Below are positions 56,210 through 64,000 of a stretch of 64,000 bases of DNA, in pieces. The notes beneath the pieces were generated by a model. The model was not told the DNA's origin and ran no database searches. It saw nothing but the letters and a program-made list of their open reading frames with translations. The stretch lies in NCBI RefSeq assembly GCF_027943255.1, contig NC_072895.1, forward strand, positions 84,012,001-84,076,000. The letters are read 5' to 3'. The DNA is from Anastrepha obliqua. Taxonomy: Eukaryota > Arthropoda > Insecta > Diptera > Tephritidae. Every line of letters starts with the position of its first letter. The first letter of the stretch is position 1. Both the position numbers and the translations under genes were made by a program.

Positions 56210-56900
56210 TGATTATTTCCTTTAGGCAGTACAATTTTCGGTAGTAAAGATCCATATTAAAAGTTTGGCAGTAGAGGAGCAGCTCATACAATCTCGCCAA
56301 TCATCTAAACACACTATCAAAACCATCCCCAGAGTCAATTCCGGTTTATCCACTGTTTGCATCAACTCGTCGCGATTTGGGATCGATCGTTTGCATTTGA
56401 AATTCTCGTAAATGACCCACTTCTCATCACCAGCCACCATTCGTTTGAGAAGTAAATAGATTTTGTTTCAATTCAGCAGCGATCCCCAAATGAAAATTCG
56501 GTGCATTAGGTTTTTTGTGTTAACTCGTACTTCTTACATCGACCTGCTTTTTATATCCATCCTTATTCAAGTAATTCCAAATGGTTTTTTGTGGGGTGTT
56601 TAGGTGTTTGGTCTAGCTTCTATTTGTGGTGTGTGACTTGATGTTTTATACAAATGGAGGGACCTACTGTCTTACACCACCTCCGAACGGCAGATGGTTT
56701 TTCATGAGGACTTTAGTCAGGGTAGCAACGCACCAACCCATTCGGCTACGGCGGCCGTGTTTAGCTTCTTGGCAATCGAAAAAGTGCTTATATGATCGCC
56801 GGACTTAACATTTTAAAAATTGGCCGACGCGAGGCTGGTTCATTTTTGACACCAAAGTACAGAATCAGAATTTATGAAACCAAAATTGCACATAACAGGA
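56210..56900 (-). pseudogene. Mellifera-type mariner relic, split by a SINE
   Basis: On the minus strand, STFSIAKKLNT (about 56765-56800) and, past the SINE, PQKTIWNYLNKDGYKK (about 56545-56595) form the second DNA-binding helix-turn-helix. MVAGDEKWVIYENFKCKRS (about 56385-56440) carries the first catalytic Asp, followed by a VDKPELTLGMVL segment. The second and third catalytic blocks are missing; the element stops near 56210, about 50 bp from the intact mariner. Frameshifts are present. With the SINE and one copy of GTGTTTAG removed, the frame runs through. Confidence 0.75.
56604..56756 (-). mobile_element. tRNA-derived SINE, copy 7, internally deleted, with 8-bp duplication
   Basis: Antisense copy with the outer head (ccattcggctacggcggcc at the right) and the distal body (ttctatttgtggtgtgtgac, acaaatggagggacctac, tccgaacggc). 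The middle and B box are missing. GTGTTTAG is repeated at 56596-56603 and 56757-56764. It splits the mellifera-type mariner so cleanly that the reading frame is restored by removing it. The hairpin and TA tail are absent. Confidence 0.8.
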
Positions 56901-56921
56901 CCATAAACACTAATCACATTT

Positions 56922-58384
56922 TCAGCCGCTTGGCATATTACATCCAACCCTTTGGAAGTGACCCATTAGTTGTTCGACGTGCTGAAAATAGTCAGAACTT
57001 TTCTTATTTCTTAAGAAATTTTGAACAAGCCAAACAAACTCATTCCATGCCATTTTCTCAATCACAGTCATAGTGTCTATGAAATTTGAGTCTTTTATTA
57101 ACGACCTTATCTGTGGCCCGTAAAAAATACCACTTTTGTCTTTTCTGCACTCAAACTTTTTAGACAGAAAAAGAAAACAATTTCCATTTTTGTCAAGAGC
57201 TTTAACAAATTGTTTTATAAGCCCCAGTTTTATATGTAACGGAGGTAAAATTATACGATCCCTTGAACCCTTGGTACTAACGCTTCCCGAGCAGGCCAAT
57301 ATTTTTTAATCCAATGTTGATTTTTAGCTCTACTATCCCATAAGCAAAGAAAACAGGGAAACTTTGTGTAACCACCTTGTTGGCCTAAAAGAAAGTTTAC
57401 CATTTTTAAATCGACACATATATGACCCAATTCCATTTGTGGAACAACATCAAGACGCACACCACAAATAGGAGGAGGAGCTCGGCCAAACACCTAACTG
57501 AAGTGTACGCGCCAATTATTTATTTTTTTTTTTTTATATGACCCAATTGTGTTCCGCATATTTAATTTTGTCTAAAACCAGAGCAATAGTTGTATATTCT
57601 TCTTTTACTTTAGTAGAATGTGCAATAGGCAATGAGCCCAATTTGTTCCCATTGTGTAAGAGAACACATTTTAAACTCCGTTTTGATGAATCTATAAATA
57701 AACGCCACTCACTAGAAACGTAATTTTGTAATCCCATTGCTGCCATTAAACCAGGTACATTTTTACAAAATACAAAGTCATCTTCTTCAGCAAAATATTC
57801 AAGGAAAGTTTGTTCTCTTCTGCGATAGTATGAAGTTTTACTTTCTTTTGTGACTAAGTTTCTTTCTTTTAATCTAGACGCCAAAATTTCTGAACCAGTC
57901 TTTGACAGTCCCAGATCTCTAATGAGGTCGTTTAAATCATCTTGGTTAAATGGTTTTAGTGTTCCCAGGTCACAATCAAAGTCACTATCGCTATTGTCTG
58001 TTTTTGCCTCAAAATGTAAAGGTTTTCCTGTGAAGCACCAGGCTGAGGTTCAGATGACATCGTAGGACTCAAAACACGTTTATGTGCCGATCGTATGGAA
58101 GGATATTCCCATTTGCCTCGATTTTTTCGGTTAATGCCAGTTATTTTTACCATACAAAAATAACAGTCGTCGTGGTGGTTCACAGGTTCAATCCAGATCA
58201 TAGCAGTTTCGTATCTAAATTTATTCCTTCTCTTATTCGTCCACAAACGTAGAAACTCAACGCACGTTCTGCATACCTTTTGTGGAATCCAAGGCTTATT
58301 TTTCATTTCCATTGGGTGACCGAAGTAATTTTTGTACGCCTCATTTACGACCGATGTCACATTCAAACGGTTTTCTTGAAACAT
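56922..58384 (-). pseudogene. Broken zinc-cluster gene of unknown, repeat-like family, split by a SINE
   Basis: I recognise this as a family that recurs in many insect genomes, usually without a name, but cannot give a function. On the minus strand the N-terminal part (58384 to about 57956) has Cys pairs of a possible zinc site: FICGEY just upstream of the Met, then VCRTCVEFLRLW and DDCYFCMV. The middle (57534-57884) has FVFCKNVPGLMAAMG and WRLFIDSSKRSLKCVLLHNG. Past the SINE, DLKMVNFLLGQQGGYTKFPC and CLWDSRAKN (57340-57420) follow. The last part (56922-57299) has ILPPLHIKLGLIKQFVKAL and KMAWNEFVWLVQNFLRNKK. Frameshifts lie near 57930 and 57275, and the 3' end is cut off where the mariner relic begins. 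It could be a transposon-encoded protein or a host-derived repeat. Confidence 0.5.
57433..57535 (+). mobile_element. tRNA-derived SINE, copy 8, 5'-truncated to 103 bp, exact 13-bp duplication
   Basis: Only the last third of the family is present: ccatttgtggaacaacatca, the ggaggaggagctcggccaaa block and GTGTACGCGCCAATTA followed by a T-rich tail. ATATGACCCAATT is repeated exactly at 57420-57432 and 57536-57548. This is a textbook truncated insertion by target-primed reverse transcription, and it interrupts the gene of the previous entry. Confidence 0.92.
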
Positions 58385-58389
58385 ATACT

Positions 58390-58800
58390 CTCCGCAAATA
58401 AAACAAAAACTATAACCATAACAACCATAACAAATAATATTAAGAAAACTTAATATTTGTTTAAATATTCGTCAATTAACACCGAAATATAGTAATTTTT
58501 TTGTGAAAGCTATAACTCGTAAACAAGAGCTGTTACAAAAAAATGAGGGTATATTTAGAATCAGCGTTGTCAAATTAGTAAACAACAAGTATCAAAAGTC
58601 ATTCATCAGACAAAAAGTGCGATTTTGTTTTTTTTGTGTTATTTATCTTATTCATCTATAACATACAAACAAAACAAAACATACATAACTCACCTTCAAA
58701 CTCCATTAGAAACAGTTTGCTAACAAGGCACATAATGTTAAACAAAACTTTTTTTCTTCGAAATTTCCTTTACAATTTAAAACAAAGTCGAATATCCCCT
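58390..58800. other. No gene recognised
   Basis: AT-rich DNA between the broken zinc-cluster gene and the Tc1-like element. The terminal repeat of the latter was not located and may lie here. Confidence 0.3.
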
Positions 58801-59252
58801 CCGTTTCAAAACTTCCGCCAGATGTTTTAGCATGGATTTGACAACCTTAGAGGTTTCGGTCGAAGAGATTTCAGCTCATTCCTCGGGCAGCACTTCCTTG
58901 GGCATAGGTAATTATGCGTTGGCGGATTTTTCGTCCCAGCAAATCCCATAGATGCTCTATAGGACTCAAATCTGCTGATTGTGGTGGTGCTCGAAGCTGA
59001 AGAGGAATGTTACCAAAGTAACCAAAGCTTAACTATATCAGGAGTATGCTTCGGTTCGTTATCCTGCTGATAGTTGTAGTCATTTCCTAGAACTAATTCA
59101 TCAGCGTTTTGCTTAAAATTTCTCTTCAAGATATTAAGGTATGCATGTTGGTCCATAGTAGACTCAATGAACTCCATTCTTCCCACGCCTTTACTAGCCA
59201 TACATCCCCGTATCATTGCTCCACCATCACCATGCTTCACAGTCGACATTAA

Positions 59253-60155
59253 TGCCCGAATTCTGTAAGCAGTCTCAAGTCACTAATTGAGACTTTTCGT
59301 GGTGAAATTTGATTTTGAGACTAGTTGCAATTCAGTAAGTAATCTCACGCCATTAGTCTCAAAAAAAGAAGTCACTAATTAGTGATCTACTTCTGAGCAG
59401 CTCACAAAACGAAAAATATGGAAGAGGAATTAATTATTTTATATATATTGCAAAAAAAGCGCGAAAATGAAGCGAAGTAATATGTTTTGGGTAAAAATTT
59501 CTTAAAAAAAAAACACGAATAATTGTGTATTTATTGACGTTTTAAAAATATGCGTAGATGGATCCCGGCAAGTTTACGCAGCACGGAAGACCCATTACTT
59601 CTGGAAGAAGACGTTTTGAGGAGGTTTTTTAGATTCCCGAAATTCTTCTGCTGGGAACTTATTCAAAATCTCAAACCACTTGACAAGTTTGAGCGGAATT
59701 CCCAGCTCGTTCATTTCAATGGAATGTATGTATATAGAGATGCAAATCAACATTTATCGATTATCAATTTTGTTTGTCTCAATTGAATTGTTGATAAACC
59801 GATTCAGGTAAAAGGTTTATAAAACAGAAATTAAAAACGTTATTTTGTATGAGCTTAGTAATATTCATATTCTTTATGTGTTTGATGAAAAATTTTGCTT
59901 GATAAATGAGTTTAAAAAATTCCATTACATACATATGGAATCGATAAGTGAATTTTTGCTCAACTTTTTGACTATCTCTAGCCGATACGTGCCATCAGCT
60001 GACTGTCTCTATTTATTTTCACCATGATATTTGGTGAAATTCTTGTGACTTTTCCTTACTGAATAGCGAAATCGTCTCAAGTCACAAAAAGAGTCACTAA
60101 TTTCTAATCACAATTTTAGTGACTTGAGATAAGATTCGCTTACAGAATTCGGGCA
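59253..60155 (+). mobile_element. PIF/Harbinger-type element, deletion derivative, TAA duplication
   Basis: The ends are perfect over 18 bp: TGCCCGAATTCTGTAAGC at the left and the same in reverse complement at the right. Further in, CAAGTCACTAA-type sequence is shared at a shifted distance. TAA flanks both sides (59250-59252, 60156-60158), as PIF/Harbinger insertion into TWA requires. The 78-codon frame at 59550-59786 reads WIPASLRSTEDPLLLEEDVL and RRFFRFPKFFCWELIQNLKP, the N-terminal style of a Harbinger transposase, but the DDE domain is absent. At 903 bp it is a non-autonomous derivative. The frame of the Tc1-like gene is continuous if it is removed. Confidence 0.85.
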
Positions 60156-60424
60156 TAAGTTGCACTTATCAAGTCCCGTATCCTTTTTCGCTACACAATC
60201 TTACGCTCTTTGATACCAAGGACGCAAAACTTGCTCTCATCGTAGAAAATAACCTTTTTCCAAAGCTCCCCAGACTTGTTTATATGCTCGCTTGTGAAAG
60301 CAATACGCTTTTGCCCATTAACTATCGATATGAAGGGCTCTTTGCGCGAGATGTGACCATTATACCCTGCTTTCTTTATCGAATTGTGTCAGTGCATACG
60401 GTCTTTTTAAAACGTTATTATATA

Positions 60425-61040
60425 GGGTGATCAATCATGAGGTGCTTTTTTCAATAGTTAAAAAAAAAACAAAAATGTAAATTATGTTCAAAACCTTTAT
60501 TTATCATTTGAAAGGACATTTTTTGACATTTACTTTTTGAATATGACTTCATTCAAATGTTGGCCGCAACTACGCTTAAGGTGGTCCATTCTGAAGGTCC
60601 AATTTTCAATCACTCGTTCGAGCATTTCGACTGGTATGTCGTGAATAACACGCGTAATGTTGGCTTCCAGAGCTTCAATCGTAGCTGGTTTATCAGCATA
60701 GACCTTGGACTTCACGAATCCCCAAAGAAAAAAGTCCAAAGGTGTGAATTATCCACCAATGAATATTCGGATTCAAATTTGTTGATGGTATGTCGAATAG
60801 TGTTTAAGGCAGGCCGATTATGTTGACCATAATGCGGTCTAAGCGCACGAAAAACATTTGTCACAGAACGCTGATTTTCATAATACAGTTGAACAATTTG
60901 TAGACGTTGTTGCGGTGTGAGTCTTTCCATGATGAAATGCCAAACGCTGTTCAACAAATCCACGATGACAGTTTGCCACAACTCGCGCGCGATCTGTAAA
61001 AAAAACGCAAATGAAAAAAACTCCTCTTAATTGATCACCC
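60425..61040 (-). mobile_element. DD41D-type deletion derivative, 616 bp, TA duplication
   Basis: The ends are GGGTGATCAATCATGAGGTG at the left and GGGTGATCAATTAAGAGGAG at the right (reverse complement), both followed by TTTTTTC after one base. TA lies at 60423-60424 and 61041-61042. On the minus strand, MERLTPQQRLQIVQLYYENQ (start 60930) continues for about 60 residues and then meets the C-terminal part, MDFFLWGFVKSKVYADKP to GQHLNEVIFKK (60530-60739). About 230 residues with the first two catalytic blocks are gone. It is inserted in the Tc1-like element. Confidence 0.9.
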
Positions 61041-61330
61041 TATACATTTTGGACAATTTTGGATGGTGATAGTGGGAATTTTGCTGGATACTTTTCAAAA
61101 TGTCACGAGTTTCACGTTGTGTTGATATTTTTGGGCATCCTGAACGCGGCCGAGAACAAAAACACTGGTATCTTTGTGATCTTTTATCACTCTTTGTAAT
61201 GAAGAATGTGTTCTTCCAACAATCAGACCGATTCCACGATTCCTTCCTTAAAAAGTTTAACCATAATTTCTTTATAAGAGGGCATTTCTTTTAGGTGGCA
61301 TTTTATATTTTAAATTTGAAAATAAATTGA

Positions 61331-62280
61331 GTAGAATAAAACCATCTTAAAATGTTGCTTTTACGAAAACAAGTGAGAATATTATAGTACTTTCCGACCC
61401 TTTTACACTATTTTATGGCACGGGGAATACCCGTTTTACTACATGGACGCAGGTTTTTTCTACGCTGCCGCATGAGTCTTTGTTGTAAATTTATCGATAA
61501 AAAATGTTGACTGATTTGCATTGCTTTAAATGCTGTGAAATTGTACGAGAGACTAACAATAAGGCATATAATGTGATTTTTCTCTGAAATTCGGTAAAAG
61601 TAAGTTATTTTGGGACGCGTGAATGTTTGTCCAAGAAATTTTTAGATAAAATACAAACCACACATCTTAGAAATCACATACGAAGAGTCCTTACATTATA
61701 ATGTTTTCAAATATGTACGTATGTACTTATAAAATATTTGTTATAATTCTTAATGCACTTTTTCATATCCTCTTACAGTTACATATGCATACATACACGT
61801 ACATATATGTATAAATGTGACCATGCACAGTTTGTGTTGTCCGCGCTCGAAAGACATTTTATACCAGGCAATCTGTACTTCTTCTTGCTTCTGTGCTTGA
61901 AATGTACATTAAAAATTTATAAGAAATCCAAGTGCAACATAAATTTACCGAATTATCCAACTCCATTATCAGCATACCAATGTATAGACACATACCCACA
62001 CAATCAGTGAGGTAAACCGATACGCCTATGCATACGCAAGCAAGCAGTCAACTATACACTCGCCTATTTGCATACATACCTACACTCACCTGCACAGACT
62101 CTCCGTATGTGCATGAACCGTTGAACAGCATTATATATACAGGTACACACATATATACATACCCAAAATTGTCCAAGCTGGGCCAATCCCCGGGAATGGT
62201 GATAACGATGTTGCCAATTTCAGTACAACCATCAGTACTAGCTTTATTCCATCCAGTTACCATGGGAAAAAAAGTGTATA
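61331..62280. other. No gene recognised
   Basis: AT-rich with ACATA/TACA-type short repeats near 61770-61815 and 62140-62163. No motif found. The slightly GC-richer part 62000-62270 is unrecognised. Confidence 0.35.
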
Positions 62281-63153
62281 CAGTCTTTGTCAGAAGAAAT
62301 GAACCGGTTTCTTGCAACTTCAAGATATATTTCGTTCTGCTTTTTGCTGCATAATAATCCTACTCAAGGTCTACGACGCCAGTGCTAACTCAGGTTAGTG
62401 TCGTTCGAAACTTTCCCGTAAACGCAACCAAACAAAAGTGAGTGAGAAGTACGAGAAGCGTTTCGAGGCGGTATTTTTATTTACACATTCGAAAGGGCCA
62501 AATTAATTATCTTACGCCGCGGCTAATTAAAATATCAAAAAAGGAATCAGCGGTACAAAAATATTGATGAATTTTCCCAGCGCGGCTTGAAGCGAGTGAC
62601 GTCAAACAAGCAGGATAAAGTGATCGTCCAAAGTTTTAAGCAGGACCCTTCTTAGCGAGTACTCGAAACACGCATAATTGTTGCTAAAAAGGGAATAAAT
62701 GGCAGTATCAACGCCATCGAACGACCACTGAAGGAGGCGAACATATCCTATCGTCCCACATCATCAAAACCACTGCTCTCAAAAAACACATTGAGAAACA
62801 ACACAACAAGAAAAATGCGTCACAGTATTGGACTGGCCCCAGACGCCAAATCTATTGAAAATGTTTGGAGAATTATGAAAACTCATCTTGCAGGAAAGCC
62901 AGTCCTCGATTTAAAGCAACTCGTGGGTCAAGTTCGCAAAATCTAGCCCTGTTTGTAGACGAGCTACGCAGAAAAGCTGGTTCATAGCATGAAGAAGGTG
63001 GCAGGCTATACTCGACTACGATGAAGACTACACGGCTTATTGAGTAATTGCGAATCGTAGTTTTGTACATACTTCCAGATCAAAAAAATTTAAATATATT
63101 ATATCTTTTAGACTTCATGAATAATCGCGGTTCTTTTTTTCTGACAAAGACTG
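62281..63153 (+). mobile_element. Tc1-like element, internally deleted, 27-bp terminal repeats
   Basis: The ends are CAGTCTTTGTCAGAAGAAAT at the left and CAGTCTTTGTCAGAAAAAAA at the right (reverse complement), both continuing to GAACCG. TA flanks lie at 62279-62280 and 63154-63155. The transposase N-terminus can be read: RGLKRVTSNKQDKVIVQSFK (about 62585-62640), IIVAKKGINGSINAIE and KEANISYRPTSSKPLLSK (about 62735-62790). It is joined to the C-terminal SIENVWRIMKTHLAGKPVLD (about 62850-62910). The Glu of that block is the last of the DDE triad; the two catalytic Asp blocks are deleted. At 873 bp it is about half the usual length of Tc1 relatives of this kind. A stop at 62655 and others make it dead. 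Confidence 0.88.
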
Positions 63154-63155
63154 TA

Positions 63156-64000
63156 GATATATATATTTAGTATATTTATATATATGTATATAGGTATATA
63201 TCACTATCACTACCACTGCCAATACTTTTCTAGTAGGTAGTTCCTCGACTATGACCCAAACGGCTTGTTACCCAGTTTGCTTTTGCTGCAAGATCCCCAC
63301 AACTTAAAACTAAAAAAACTTATTTAAATATTCTACTACAAGAAAATTCACAAGCGCAATGATGTTTTTATTTTTTTTTTTTTCATAAGTCATTAATATT
63401 TTCTGTACAACAGTTTTCCCTTACTCTGAGTTACGCCAGTCTTTCGCCAAATCGGCTTTATGTTGTACTTATACAGATATGGTAATGGCTAAGTTGAATG
63501 GTACATATGTATTGCTATGGCAGCGACATTTTTTTCTAACATAGTAATAAAAGTTTCATATATCCTCCTAATGGCCTTTAGCAAAAGATATCCCAGCATC
63601 CAAATATGTATATAAATTCGCATACAGTTAAGGAAGGACGGAATTTCACTGAAAGGTTCGCTGAAATGGTTACTTACATTCATAATTGCATGAATTTCAT
63701 CAATAATCGTTATATGTCACAGAAAACACGTCATTATCAAGGAGGTGATATTATTATCAGGATTATCATACATTTGCGTTTCTATGCATGAGGCAGCCTT
63801 TTAACAACAGTCACATATTTCTGTAAAAAAATGTGTCCACTGCAAACTGTGTAGTTACGAAAGTTTCCTACTACAATTAGTGGGACTTTCCAAAGAGTTC
63901 ACCAAAATGTCAAAAACCAGTGTGGAATGGAAAATTGGGAATCGCACTTGGATATATTGATTGCATCCATGTTAAGATCAAATCACTTGTGGGAATAAGT
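63156..64000. other. No gene recognised
   Basis: Begins with a TATA-rich simple repeat (63155-63202). The rest is AT-rich and unrecognised to the end of the window. Confidence 0.4.

Larger units (their letters stand above)
58800..61330 (-). mobile_element. Tc1-like element (DD34E), decayed, carrying two other transposons
   Basis: The minus strand begins with a degraded N-terminus near 61280 (SYKEIMVKLFKEGIVES). Past the 60425-61040 insertion, HISRKEPFISIVNGQKRIAF (about 60290-60360) and VIFYDESKFCVLG (about 60215-60260) carry the first catalytic Asp. Past the 59253-60155 insertion, TVKHGDGGAMIRGCMASKGV (about 59185-59245), YNYQQDNEPKHT (about 59040-59080) with the second Asp, and PQSADLSPIEHLWDLLGRK (about 58940-58990) with the final Glu follow. 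Stops and frameshifts occur, including one near 59010. The terminal repeats were not located, so the limits are approximate. Confidence 0.8.

Noticed and set aside
1..64000. LTR retrotransposon or integrated virus
   Set aside because: No paired long terminal repeats, no protease-RT-integrase order and no viral protein motifs were seen. All reverse transcriptases here are of the non-LTR kind.

Overview
This 64 kb window is eukaryotic, AT-rich and almost entirely made of decayed transposable elements. I found no host gene I would defend. The element mix (many mariner and DD41D/rosa-type elements, Jockey-, R1- and RTE-like LINEs, PIF/Harbinger and pogo-like relics, and a tRNA-headed SINE ending in a TA-rich tail) points to a brachyceran fly. 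A tephritid fruit fly is my best guess, because DD41D 'rosa' elements were described from Ceratitis and the SINE looks like one common in tephritid sequence. This is inference from family content, not a database match.

Layout. 0-7.7 kb: a minus-strand non-LTR reverse transcriptase holding a mariner (4095-5387) and a SINE (3117-3443), then an RNase H piece on the plus strand and an RTE-type 3' end. 7.7-10.3 kb: unrecognised, possibly single-copy DNA. 10.3-12.8 kb: an internally deleted Mos1-like mariner and a ~1 kb ACATA/ACATT pentanucleotide array. 13-20.8 kb: SINE copies, Jockey-like LINE fragments, a split dispersed repeat and a pogo-like deletion derivative. 20.8-25 kb: nothing recognised. 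25-31.9 kb: an RTE-type LINE with an R1-like LINE inside it (14-bp target duplication), several DD41D relics and a further LINE fragment. 32-33.6 kb: no genes. 33.6-36.4 kb: a DD41D element with a second mariner nested in it. 37.9-39.7 kb: a DD41D relic holding a 1046-bp foldback element with two 455-bp inverted arms. 41.4-50.5 kb: mariner relics, an RTE-type LINE with a damaged YADD box, the SINE copy with the clearest Pol III boxes, and more DD41D and LINE debris. 51.9-53.7 kb: a ~135-bp tandem array split by a 684-bp insertion flanked by TTA. 54.9-56.2 kb: a complete mariner with an uninterrupted transposase, the only intact gene in the window. 56.2-58.4 kb: a mellifera-type mariner relic and a broken zinc-cluster gene of unknown, repeat-like family, each containing a SINE. 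58.8-61.3 kb: a Tc1-like element carrying both a PIF/Harbinger element (TAA duplication) and a DD41D deletion derivative (TA duplication). 62.3-63.2 kb: another Tc1-like deletion derivative.

The sequences do not form a pathway. They record layered insertion: LINE machinery probably moves the SINE, full-length transposases move deleted copies in trans, and younger elements land inside older ones. The nesting gives relative ages at seven or more places. The points most worth following are the apparently intact mariner, the foldback element with a GC-rich centre, and the SINE whose 3' end resembles that of the RTE-type LINEs here.
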